Below are positions 7,505-15,146 of a stretch of DNA of 32,825 bases, piece by piece. Below the pieces are notes generated by a model. That model saw only the letters and a program-made list of their open reading frames with translations. It was not told where the DNA came from and did not search any database. Numbering within the stretch: position 1 is the first letter of the stretch; each line of letters starts with the position of its first letter. Origin of the DNA: Burkholderiales bacterium (GTDB lineage Bacteria; Pseudomonadota; Gammaproteobacteria; Burkholderiales; Burkholderiaceae_C); contig JAEKLF010000086.1 of the NCBI GenBank assembly GCA_019509985.1, positions 1 to 32,825 of the forward strand, written 5' to 3'. A program made the position numbers and the translations under genes.

Positions 7505-8284
7505 ATGAACTCCCGAGTCCGGGGCCTTGGCCCCACCCCGCCCGCGGCGGCCATCACCACACCACCCATCAACCCAGTGCAGTATGGGCTGGCCCTGTTC
7601 CATGCCACGCCGCCGGACTACGCCCGCGCGGTGGGCTGGTTCCGCGCCGCCGCTGAGGGCGACAACGGCGATGGCCTGGCCATGCTCGGCCTGTGCCAGC
7701 TGGAGGGGCTCGGCATGCCCGCCGACGCGGTGCAGGCACGCGCACTGCTGGAGCGTGCAGCCGCGCGCGGCAGTGCCATCGGGCGCTTCCAGTTTGGCCG
7801 GGTGCTGATGACCGGCCGCGGCGGGCCCGCCGACGAGGAGCGCGGCCTGTCGGCCTACGTGGCCGCGGCGGCCATGAACCATGCCGAGGCCGCCTTCAAC
7901 CTCGCCAATTGCCTGTACGCCGGCGTGGGCTGCCTGCCCGACCGCTTGGCCGCCAAAGCGCTGTACCTGCGCAGCCGCACGCTGGGCTGCACGCTGCGGC
8001 CCCAAGGCGTGCGGGTGCATAAGCGCGAGTTGAAGGTGGTCCGCACGCTGGCGCAGCGCTTCGCGGACCCGAACCGGCTGATCTTCCTGATCCAGGAGCG
8101 CCAGCAGGAGCTGACCCTGGTGCAGGCCATCGCGCAGCAGGGGCCCCGCCAACGCGGCGCCGCGGCGGGCAAGCCCAGGGCCTTGCGGCTGGCCGCCGGC
8201 GTCGTGGCGGCCATGGCCGGCACGCTGGGCCAGTACCTGCGGCCGATGTCGCGCGACGCCGGCCCGACCACGATCAATTTCTGA
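7505..8284 (+). CDS. Sel1-like repeat protein
   Basis: From ATG 7505 this is 259 residues. The core holds Sel1-type (SLR) repeats: YARAVGWFRAAAEGDNGDGL..LGLCQLEGLGMP, QARALLERAAARGSAIGRFQ..GRVLMTGRGG and a third containing AAFNLANCLYAGVG. The repeats form an alpha-alpha solenoid used for protein-protein contacts. A basic C-terminal stretch is followed by a weakly hydrophobic segment (LRLAAGVVAAMAGTLG), perhaps a membrane anchor. No signal peptide is obvious. In-frame ATGs at 7376, 7445 and 7460 are possible starts, but their translation (Arg/Cys-rich) looks non-coding and overlaps the TGTCACGA motifs. Partner and process are unknown. Confidence 0.82.
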   Translation: MNSRVRGLGPTPPAAAITTPPINPVQYGLALFHATPPDYARAVGWFRAAAEGDNGDGLAMLGLCQLEGLGMPADAVQARALLERAAARGSAIGRFQFGRVLMTGRGGPADEERGLSAYVAAAAMNHAEAAFNLANCLYAGVGCLPDRLAAKALYLRSRTLGCTLRPQGVRVHKRELKVVRTLAQRFADPNRLIFLIQERQQELTLVQAIAQQGPRQRGAAAGKPRALRLAAGVVAAMAGTLGQYLRPMSRDAGPTTINF

Positions 8285-8395
8285 CCCGCCGGCCGGCCTT
8301 GCTCCAGCTGAGCGCCGGCAAGCCCGATCGGTCCTTCGAGCGGACGGCGATGCGGTCCGAGGCGGATGCGCCGTGCTGCTGGGTAGGATGCCGAG

Positions 8396-9313
8396 ATGCC
8401 CCCGCGCCCCATCCGCCTGCCCTCGCTCGACGCCCTGCTCGCCTTCGACGCCGTGGCGCGAGCCGGCAGCTTCGAGGCCGCAGCCGCCGAGCTGGCGCTG
8501 ACGGCCAGCGCCGTGGCCAAGCGCGTGGCGGGATTGGAGGAGCGCCTGGACCAGCCCCTGTTTCTGCGCCAGCCGCCCAAAGGGTTGAGCCTCACCCCCG
8601 CAGGCCACGAGTACCTGCCTCAGGTGCGCCAGGCCCTGGCGCTGCTGCAGGCCATGCCGTTGCACCAGCGCGCCAGCCCGCAACGCGAGCGCCTGCGCGT
8701 CAGCTCCACGCCGACCTTCGCCCGCCAGTTGCTCGTGCCCGCCCTGCCCGGCTTCGCGGCCGCTTATCCGCATGTCGAGCTGGAGCTGACGCTGTCCGTG
8801 CCGCTGCTGGCCGAGGGGGATGCGGGTGCGGACGTCGAGATCCGGCACGGCGCGGTGCCGGATGACCTCGCGGCCGACCAGGTGCTGTTGCGTGATCAGC
8901 TGACACCGCTGGCGTCTCCTGCCCTGCTGGCCCGACACGCGCCGCTGCACGCGCCCGCCAACCTGCTGGCGCTGCCGCTGCTGCGAACGCCGCTGCAGCC
9001 CTGGGCGCCCTGGCTGCGCGCCGCTGGCCTGAGCGACACGCCCGAGCCCGACGAAGGGCCGCGCCTGGTCGACCTGGGCCTGGTGCTGGCCGCGGCCCTG
9101 GCCGGCCAGGGCGTGGCGCTGGCGCGGCTGAGCCTGGCACGGCACGAGCTGGCCGAGGATCGCCTCATACAGCCGTTCGCGCTGACCGTGCCGGCCGAGC
9201 GGCACTACGGGCTGCTCGTCCACCGGCTCAGCCCGGCCGCGGAGGCCTTCGCAGCCTGGCTGCACGGGCACTGCCGGGTGCTCGAAGCGGAAAACTCTTC
9301 CGCCGCCGCCTGA
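8396..9313 (+). CDS. LysR family transcriptional regulator (GcvA-like)
   Basis: A 305-residue LysR-type regulator. The N-terminal helix-turn-helix is LDALLAFDAVARAGSFEAAA, LALTASAVAKRVAGLEERL and FLRQPPKGLSLTPAG (about residues 11-70), followed by the linker helix and a periplasmic-binding-protein-like effector domain from RLRVSSTPTFARQLLVPAL onward. The form with S/T-x-SAV-x-K and an effector domain opening on STPTFA resembles the GcvA subgroup. It lies 67 bases upstream of lldD on the same strand, so control of the 2-hydroxy-acid dehydrogenase gene is plausible; LysR genes are more often divergent from their targets. The effector is unknown. Confidence 0.9.
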   Translation: MPPRPIRLPSLDALLAFDAVARAGSFEAAAAELALTASAVAKRVAGLEERLDQPLFLRQPPKGLSLTPAGHEYLPQVRQALALLQAMPLHQRASPQRERLRVSSTPTFARQLLVPALPGFAAAYPHVELELTLSVPLLAEGDAGADVEIRHGAVPDDLAADQVLLRDQLTPLASPALLARHAPLHAPANLLALPLLRTPLQPWAPWLRAAGLSDTPEPDEGPRLVDLGLVLAAALAGQGVALARLSLARHELAEDRLIQPFALTVPAERHYGLLVHRLSPAAEAFAAWLHGHCRVLEAENSSAAA

Positions 9314-9380
9314 GGTTTTTTCCGGGGCGCCCGATGCCCGCCGGGCCTAGCATCGCGGCCATCTACAAGAAGGCCGCCTC

Positions 9381-10544
9381 ATGCCCGTCATTACCTGCAT
9401 CGAAGACCTGCGCCAGCTCGCCGAAAAGCGCGTGCCGCGCATGTTCTACGACTATGCCGACTCCGGTTCCTGGACGGAGACCACCTACCGCGCCAACGAG
9501 AGCGACTTCCAGGCCATCAAGCTGCGCCAGCGCGTGGCCGTCAACATGGAAGGCCGCAGCACGGCCGTGAAGATGATCGGCCAGGACGCGAAGATGCCCG
9601 TGGCCATCGCACCCGTGGGCCTGACCGGCATGCAGCACGCCGACGGCGAGATCCACGCGGCGCGCGCGGCCGAGAAGTTCGGCATCCCGTTCACGCTGTC
9701 GACGATGAGCATCTGCTCCATCGAGGACATTGCCGAGAACACCTCGGCGCCGTTCTGGTTCCAGCTCTACATGATGCGCGACCGCGACGCGATGGCGCGC
9801 ATGATCGACCGCTGCAAGGCCGCCCAGTGCTCGGCCCTGGTGCTGACGCTGGACCTGCAGGTCATCGGCCAGCGCCACAAGGATTTGAAGAACGGCCTCA
9901 CCGCGCCGCCGCGGCCGACGCTGGCCAACCTCCTCAACCTGATGACCAAGCCGCGCTGGGTGCTGGGCATGGCGGGCACGAGGCGCCACACCTTCCGCAA
10001 CCTCGTCGGCCACGTGAAGGGCGTCAGCGACATGCGATCACTGTCGGCCTGGACCAATGAGCAGTTCGACCCGCGCCTGAGCTGGGCCGACATCGCCTGG
10101 GTCAAGGAGCAGTGGGGCGGCAAGCTGATCCTCAAAGGCATCATGGATGTGGAAGACGCGAGGCTCGCCGTGCAGTCGGGGGCCGACGCCATCGTCGTCA
10201 GCAACCACGGCGGCCGGCAGCTGGACGGCGCGCCCAGCAGCATCCATGCGCTGCCCGCCATCGCGGCCGAAGTCGGCTCGCAGATCGAGGTCTGGATGGA
10301 TGGTGGCATCCGCTCCGGCCAGGACGTGCTCAAGGCCTGGGCGCTGGGCGCCCGCGGCACGATGATCGGCCGCGCGATGGCCTACGGCCTGGGCGCGATG
10401 GGCGAAGAAGGCGTGAGCAAGGCGCTGCAGATCCTGCACAAGGAACTGGACGTGACCATGGCCTTCTGCGGCCACACGCAGCTGACGAACGTGACGCGCG
10501 ACATCCTCGTGCCGGGCACGTTTCCCACCACGGCGTCGACCTGA
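9381..10544 (+). CDS. lldD: FMN-dependent L-lactate dehydrogenase / alpha-hydroxy acid oxidase
   Basis: A 387-residue enzyme of the FMN-dependent 2-hydroxy-acid dehydrogenase family, which oxidises L-lactate to pyruvate and passes electrons to the respiratory quinone pool at the inner membrane. Visible landmarks are MFYDYADSGS (Tyr23 region), PVAIAPVGLTGM (flavin-binding strand), LSTMSICSIEDIAE, WFQLYMMRD, the active-site SNHGGRQLDGA with catalytic His276 and Arg279, and WMDGGIRSGQDVLKAWALGA plus IGRAMAYGLGAMG for phosphate binding. AAGAAGG lies seven bases before the ATG. Related oxidases use glycolate or mandelate, so lactate is likely but not certain. The LysR gene just upstream may regulate it. 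Confidence 0.92.
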   Translation: MPVITCIEDLRQLAEKRVPRMFYDYADSGSWTETTYRANESDFQAIKLRQRVAVNMEGRSTAVKMIGQDAKMPVAIAPVGLTGMQHADGEIHAARAAEKFGIPFTLSTMSICSIEDIAENTSAPFWFQLYMMRDRDAMARMIDRCKAAQCSALVLTLDLQVIGQRHKDLKNGLTAPPRPTLANLLNLMTKPRWVLGMAGTRRHTFRNLVGHVKGVSDMRSLSAWTNEQFDPRLSWADIAWVKEQWGGKLILKGIMDVEDARLAVQSGADAIVVSNHGGRQLDGAPSSIHALPAIAAEVGSQIEVWMDGGIRSGQDVLKAWALGARGTMIGRAMAYGLGAMGEEGVSKALQILHKELDVTMAFCGHTQLTNVTRDILVPGTFPTTAST

Positions 10545-10584
10545 GCGCACCGACCGGCCACGGCCTGCGGCTGGCCGATTGGAC

Positions 10585-11100
10585 TCAATCCGGCACGCAC
10601 CGCACCCAGTCTGGCGCGCGTTCCCGAGCCTGTTCGGATTCGTCGGGCGGGTAGTCGTATTCGCCAAGCAGGCGCTCGTCCGCGATGCCCCGCCACTCGA
10701 AGTGCATGTAGTCCGTCCCGTGCAAGACGCTCTGCCTGAAGGCCACCGAAGGCGCACCCGGCATGAAGCACCAGTCGAACAGCACCAGCTTGTTGCCGCT
10801 GAAGGTGTGCAACTTCCCGGACGGGTCACGCACCACCAGCTTCAATCCGATCGGATAGGACGTGCAGCAGTTCGGGTACATCGCCAGCCAGCCGATGTAG
10901 CGGCCATCGGCCGAAATGCGCGGCATGTCGTAACCCACCTGATCGGCCAGCCGCGGCGCCTCGAACTGCTGGCCATCCTTGGCCACGAAGACGAGGTAGC
11001 TGCTCTCCTTGTTCAACCAGAAGCGCTCATATTCAGCCGCAACGCAGTGGGTGGCGAAGAACCACAGCAACAGCAACTGCCAACGACTTTTGGCTCTCAT
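10585..11100 (-). CDS. Hypothetical exported protein
   Basis: A 171-residue protein that I do not recognise. The start at 11100 is supported by AAGAGGAG ending seven bases upstream of the ATG; an in-frame ATG at 11124 would lie upstream of this site. The N-terminus MRAKSRWQLLLLWFFATHCVA is a typical signal peptide, cut near CVA|AEY. The mature part resembles a small beta-rich domain: YLVFVAKDGQQFE, MPRISADGRYIGWLAMYPNC, SYPIGLKLVVRDPSGKLHTF, then LVLFDWCFMPG and a polar C-terminus. The SADGRYIGW segment recalls WD40/TolB-like beta-propeller blades, but it is too short for a propeller. It is divergent from the serine hydrolase gene. Confidence 0.82.
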   Translation of the reverse strand: MRAKSRWQLLLLWFFATHCVAAEYERFWLNKESSYLVFVAKDGQQFEAPRLADQVGYDMPRISADGRYIGWLAMYPNCCTSYPIGLKLVVRDPSGKLHTFSGNKLVLFDWCFMPGAPSVAFRQSVLHGTDYMHFEWRGIADERLLGEYDYPPDESEQARERAPDWVRCVPD

Positions 11101-11277
11101 CACGGCGCTCCTCTTGGGCGACAACGGGGCTCGAACTTCACGGTGAAGATGCTAGGCCGAACCCCATCCTTCACGCGAACATCCCCCCAACCTGGCCGTG
11201 ACGATTGTCTGAGGCTGGCCGCTGTGCCGATTGCCCTGACCTGCACAAGGCCGTTAGGCTGCAGGGCAGGAGGAGCC

Positions 11278-12447
11278 ATGCCCCTGAATCGATACGTCAG
11301 CCGATACCTCGGCCTGCTGGCCGCGCTGCCGCTGCTGTCCGCCGTGGCCCAACCTGCCATCCCGGACGGCGCCGCCATCGACGCCGAAGTCGCGCGCCTG
11401 ATGGCGGCGGCGCCGGCCAACGGCATGGCCGTCGCCGTCATCGACGAGGGGCGCGTCGTGCACATGGGCGCCTACGGCAAGCGCAACGCGGCGGGTGAGC
11501 CATTGCTGCCCGACACCGTCATGTACGCCGCCTCGCTGACCAAGACGGCCTTCGCCTACGCGGTGATGCAGCTCGTCGAAGGCGGCCGGCTGGACCTGGA
11601 CCGGCCGCTCGCGGCCTATCTCGACAAGCCCCTGCCTGACTACCCCACCGAAAAAAAGTACGCGCCCTGGGTCGACCTGGCCGGTGACCCGCGCTGGCGC
11701 AAGCTGACGGCACGCATGCTGCTCACGCACAGCGGCGGCTTCGCCAACTTCGCCTTCATGGAGCCCGACGGCAAGCTGCGTATTCACTTCGAGCCGGGCA
11801 GCCGCTACGCCTACTCCGGCGAGGGAATGATCCTGCTGCAGTTCGTGCTGGAGCGTGGCCTGGGGCTGGACGTGGGCGAGACGATGCAGCGCCGCCTCTT
11901 CGACCGCCTGGGCATGCGCCGCACTTCCATGATGTGGCGTGCCGACTTCGCCACCAACCTGGCCGATGGCTGGAAGGCCGACGGCAGCGTGGAGGCCCAC
12001 GACGAGCGCAGCAAGGTGCGCGCCGCGGGCTCGATGGACACGACGATTGCCGACATGGCGCGGCTCGCCGTCGCCTACATCAATGGCGTGGGCCTGTCGC
12101 CCGAAGGCGCCGCGGCGCTGACCTCGCCACAGCTGCCGATCACGACGGCCACGCAGTTCCCCAGCTTCCAGCCCGAGCTGCCACCGGCCAGGCGCCGCGC
12201 CGACCTGGCCGCGGGCCTGGGCGTCGTCGTCTTCGAGGGCCCGCAGGGCGCGGGCTTCTTCAAGGGCGGGCACAACGACAGCACTGGCAACACCTGGGTG
12301 TGCGTGAAGCCGAGCAAGCGTTGCGTCGTCATCCTGGCCAACGATGTCCGCGCCGAGCGCGCCTTCCCACGGCTGGTGCGCTTCATCCTGGGCGAAACCG
12401 GGGCGCCGTGGCGGTGGGAGTACGGCAACCTGCCTTTCGTGGATTGA
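11278..12447 (+). CDS. Serine hydrolase, beta-lactamase/PBP class C-like (S12 family)
   Basis: A 389-residue exported protein; AGGAGGAG just before the ATG is a near-perfect ribosome site and fixes the start. The signal peptide is hydrophobic LGLLAALPLLSAVA, cut near AQ|PA. Catalytic motifs are SxxK as SLTK (Ser86, Lys89), the second motif as YSG (Tyr179-Gly181) in YAYSGEG, where class C beta-lactamases have YxN, and KGGH (329-332) in place of KTG. The MLLTHSGGF motif is typical of the family. The motifs point to a periplasmic esterase, peptidase or carboxypeptidase-like hydrolase more than to a true AmpC. No AmpR-type regulator is adjacent and the substrate is unknown. Confidence 0.92.
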   Translation: MPLNRYVSRYLGLLAALPLLSAVAQPAIPDGAAIDAEVARLMAAAPANGMAVAVIDEGRVVHMGAYGKRNAAGEPLLPDTVMYAASLTKTAFAYAVMQLVEGGRLDLDRPLAAYLDKPLPDYPTEKKYAPWVDLAGDPRWRKLTARMLLTHSGGFANFAFMEPDGKLRIHFEPGSRYAYSGEGMILLQFVLERGLGLDVGETMQRRLFDRLGMRRTSMMWRADFATNLADGWKADGSVEAHDERSKVRAAGSMDTTIADMARLAVAYINGVGLSPEGAAALTSPQLPITTATQFPSFQPELPPARRRADLAAGLGVVVFEGPQGAGFFKGGHNDSTGNTWVCVKPSKRCVVILANDVRAERAFPRLVRFILGETGAPWRWEYGNLPFVD

Positions 12448-12450
12448 CCC

Positions 12451-13011
12451 TCAGGGCTTGAGGACGTGCACCAGGCGCACGGCCAGTTTCTCGCGCCTGG
12501 CCATATCGCCTCGTACGGCCCCGCCCGGATGCTGCACGGCCCAGCCGGACTGCACCGAGAGCCGGTCGAGTTGGTGCTGCGTGGTGCCGCGCTCGACGCT
12601 GCGGTAGCTGTAGGGGTTCACCGCCTCGCTCTCGATCCGGGTGGAGCCGCTCCAGTACCAGCCCACTGGCGCCGCCGGCGCGAGGGTCGCCTCGTCCTTG
12701 CCATGGGCCAAGCGCTCGAAGAGCCGCTTCAGCTCCGGCGCGCGAGGCAGGCGCCAGAGCTTGACCTCGGCCTCGCTGCGCGCGCGCGCCAGGGCCAGCG
12801 CCTCGGCGTGCGTGGCGAGCAGGGGTGTGCCCGTGCAACGCCTGCCGTCCCAGCTCATGCCCTCCACACACCGCGACCAGGCGACACCGGCCACGGCGTC
12901 AACCAGCTCGCGGCCATCGGCGCTGGGCACCAGGCGCGGCGCATCGTCAGCCGCCGCGGGCAGCGACATCCACAAGACCAGCAGGAGGAAAGCAGTTGGA
13001 CGAGCTTGCAT
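12451..13011 (-). CDS. Exported DUF1566-like protein
   Basis: A 186-residue protein with a signal peptide (MQARPTAFLLLVLWMSLPAA, cut near AAA|DDA). The mature part matches the DUF1566 / Lcl C-terminal pattern: LVDAVAGVAWSRCVEGMSWDGRRCTG, HAEALALARA, LWRLPRAPELKRLFE, WYWSGSTR and a closing REKLAVRLVHVLKP. Such domains occur in surface or periplasmic proteins of unknown biochemical role, sometimes linked to lectin-like folds. Two cysteines (in SRCVEGM and RRCTG) may form a disulfide. It begins 21 bases after the YkuD-like gene ends, so the two may be co-transcribed, and its stop lies four bases from the end of the convergent serine hydrolase gene. Confidence 0.83.
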   Translation of the reverse strand: MQARPTAFLLLVLWMSLPAAADDAPRLVPSADGRELVDAVAGVAWSRCVEGMSWDGRRCTGTPLLATHAEALALARARSEAEVKLWRLPRAPELKRLFERLAHGKDEATLAPAAPVGWYWSGSTRIESEAVNPYSYRSVERGTTQHQLDRLSVQSGWAVQHPGGAVRGDMARREKLAVRLVHVLKP

Positions 13012-13032
13012 GGCGGTTCCGGAAGTTGGCGT

Positions 13033-14373
13033 TCAGCGGCCGGCCGCGAGCACCAGGGCTTCGGCTTCGGCCGGCGTGACTGCATCTTGGCCTGCCAGCT
13101 CGACGACGATCAGATAGCCCGCCAGGTCGTTGCGCGTGCCGGCGGCGGCATAGGTTTGCGCCAGCGTGAGCTGTCGGCTGGCGAGCAGGCGGCCCGTGGC
13201 GGGGTCCCAGTCTTCGTTCGAGATCATGCAACCTTGCTGCGGCGTGCCGGGGAAGTAGCGGGTGCCGGCGTAGTAGGCGGGGTTGATCGTCGTGCCGTGG
13301 ATGAGCAGCTCGTCGCGGCCGGCGCGGCCAGCGAGCCAGGCTTCCTTGATGGGAGCCCAGGCGCGCCAGCTCTCGGGCAGGAAGCTGTCGTAGACGGCTT
13401 CGCTCCATTCGGCCGTGTCGGCGGCGTCAGCGATGGCGACATGCTCGAACTCGGCGACCTTGGCCTCGATGGGCAGCTTGCTGTGCAGGTAGGGCGTGGG
13501 GCCGATGTTGGGATTGGTGGCCGTGCCGGCACCGACGATGGTGAAGACACCCTGAGGCGTGTTGCCGTTGGTGATGGTGCCGGGAAGGCCGCTGCGCGCG
13601 AGCGCGAGCTGAGGCGACGCGAACAGCTGGCCGGCGGCGTCGCGCACGAAGCGGCCGTCCGCACCGCGCACCAGCGCCAGACCCATCTGCTGGCGGCCGG
13701 GACGCTGCAGGCTGAGGATGACCGGAAAGCCTGGCCGCAGCGGTGCGGCCAGCAGGTCGGCCAACGGCGGCTGCGCGGCGGCCGAGGGCTGCAGGCGCTG
13801 CATCAGCGCCATGAGGCGCGGGTCATCGGCCCAGGCGGGGAATTGCACGGACAGCTGCGCCAGCAGCCGTGGCGGAGCGCTGGCGTCGGCCTGCAGCAAG
13901 GTGTAGGCCGCGATGGCGAAGGGCTTGCTGGCTGTGAGCTGCGGCAGCAGCGGCCACAGCAGCGGGGCGGACTCGACCGGGTAGAGGGTGTGGGCGGCGG
14001 TGAGCAGCGCGCGTTGATAGTTGAGCTCGGCGGCGCCCAGCTTGGGCAGTGAGTCCAGCAGCAGCGGGCGCGCGGCGTCGATCTCGGCGTTGTACTGGGC
14101 CACGGCGTCGAAGAGGGCCGGCAGCGCCGCATCGCGCTCGGGGCCGGGCGGCAGCGCCAGCTTGGCGCGGATGTCAGCGACCGCGGCCTCGCGCAGGGCC
14201 CGTTCACCCTCGGTCGACGTGGCCGGCCAGATGAAGGCAGCAGGCTGCAGCGCGCGCAGCTCGGCGGCGTCGTAGCGCTTCTCGGTGGGCTTCTCGGCGG
14301 GCTTCTGGACGGGCAGCGGCGCACAGGCCGCCAGGGCGATCGTCAGCAGGGCAAGGAACAGGCGGAGGGTCAT
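13033..14373 (-). CDS. Lipoprotein with L,D-transpeptidase (YkuD)-like C-terminal domain
   Basis: A 446-residue protein with lipobox LAAC (MTLRLFLALLTIALAAC) and a helical N-terminal half of about 220 residues without a recognised domain. The C-terminal half has features of YkuD L,D-transpeptidases: VILSLQRPGRQQMGLALV (start of the beta domain), NTPQGVFTIVG (the common TPxGxF motif), and an IHGTT...GCM pair in which His359 and Cys382 would be the catalytic residues. The H-to-C spacing and the QQGCM context differ from the usual S/T-x-GC-I/V-R, so activity is not certain. If active, it would cross-link peptidoglycan or attach proteins to it. It is divergent from yceI. Confidence 0.72.
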   Translation of the reverse strand: MTLRLFLALLTIALAACAPLPVQKPAEKPTEKRYDAAELRALQPAAFIWPATSTEGERALREAAVADIRAKLALPPGPERDAALPALFDAVAQYNAEIDAARPLLLDSLPKLGAAELNYQRALLTAAHTLYPVESAPLLWPLLPQLTASKPFAIAAYTLLQADASAPPRLLAQLSVQFPAWADDPRLMALMQRLQPSAAAQPPLADLLAAPLRPGFPVILSLQRPGRQQMGLALVRGADGRFVRDAAGQLFASPQLALARSGLPGTITNGNTPQGVFTIVGAGTATNPNIGPTPYLHSKLPIEAKVAEFEHVAIADAADTAEWSEAVYDSFLPESWRAWAPIKEAWLAGRAGRDELLIHGTTINPAYYAGTRYFPGTPQQGCMISNEDWDPATGRLLASRQLTLAQTYAAAGTRNDLAGYLIVVELAGQDAVTPAEAEALVLAAGR

Positions 14374-14490
14374 GTCGACAGCATGCGCGCAAAAAGTTGA
14401 AGGGCGCCTGTCGAAATCAGCGCGCCCGCTTCGTCGTAGTGTCAGGCAACCGCCTCCCGTTACGCTTCACACCCATCCCCAGGAGATCCC

Positions 14491-15081
14491 ATGAAACCGA
14501 TGACCCTGTTCGCCGCCACGCTGTGCGCGGCCACCCTGTTTGCGGCCACCATGGCTCACGCCGCGCCGGTGACCTACCAGATCGACCCCACGCACACCTT
14601 CCCCAGCTTCGAGGCCGACCACATGGGCATCTCGGTATGGCGCGGCAAGATGACCAAGAACGCCGGCACGGTGGTCTATGACAAGGCCGATGGCAGCGGC
14701 ACGGTGGACGTGACGATGGACCTGGCCGGCATCGACTTCGGCCTGCCTGCGCTGAACAAGTGGGCGACGGGCAAGGACTTCTTCAACGTGGCGAAGAACA
14801 AGCGCGCGACGTTCAAGGGCCAGTTTGCCGGCGCCACGGGCGGCGGCACGCCGACACAGCTGGTGGGCGACCTGACGCTGAATGGCCAGACGCACCCGGT
14901 GACGCTCGCCATCAACAAGCTCAAGTGCATCCCGCACCCGATGTTCAAGCGCGAGTTGTGCGGCGCCGACGCGTCGGGGACTTTCAACCGCGAGGAGTTC
15001 GGCCTGTCGGCGGGCAAGGATTGGGGCTTCAACATGGAGGTGCAGCTGCGCATCCAGGTGGAGGCCATTGCCAAGGAATAA
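14491..15081 (+). CDS. YceI family periplasmic protein
   Basis: A 196-residue protein with a signal peptide ending AHA|APV and a full YceI domain: TYQIDPTHTFPSFEADHMGISVWRG arrangement, GTVDVTMDLAGIDFG, ALNKWATGKDFFNVAKN, ATFKGQF, LVGDLTLNGQTHPVTLAI and FNREEFGLSAGKDWG. YceI proteins are lipocalin-like beta-barrels that bind isoprenoid lipids and are often induced by base or stress; no cytochrome b561 partner is adjacent. AGGAGA at 14481-14486 precedes the ATG by four bases. Two cysteines (in LKCIPHP and RELCGAD) may pair. A strong terminator follows 20 bases after the stop. Confidence 0.93.
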   Translation: MKPMTLFAATLCAATLFAATMAHAAPVTYQIDPTHTFPSFEADHMGISVWRGKMTKNAGTVVYDKADGSGTVDVTMDLAGIDFGLPALNKWATGKDFFNVAKNKRATFKGQFAGATGGGTPTQLVGDLTLNGQTHPVTLAINKLKCIPHPMFKRELCGADASGTFNREEFGLSAGKDWGFNMEVQLRIQVEAIAKE

Positions 15082-15100
15082 CTCCCGCGGCGCAAACAAA

Positions 15101-15128
15101 AACGGCAGCGAAACGCTGCCGTTTTTTT
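15101..15128. terminator. Strong intrinsic terminator, probably bidirectional
   Basis: A perfect 10-bp stem AACGGCAGCG / CGCTGCCGTT with an AAA loop is followed by seven T on the plus strand (15122-15128). On the other side, AAAAA (15098-15102) gives a U-run for minus-strand transcripts. It sits between the convergent yceI and S46 peptidase genes and should end both. Confidence 0.93.
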
Positions 15129-15146
15129 ATCCAGCCATCGCCGGCA

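Noticed and set aside
10545..10584. Inverted repeat GGCCA...TGGCC after lldD as a terminator
   Set aside because: The stem is short and no T-run follows on either strand.
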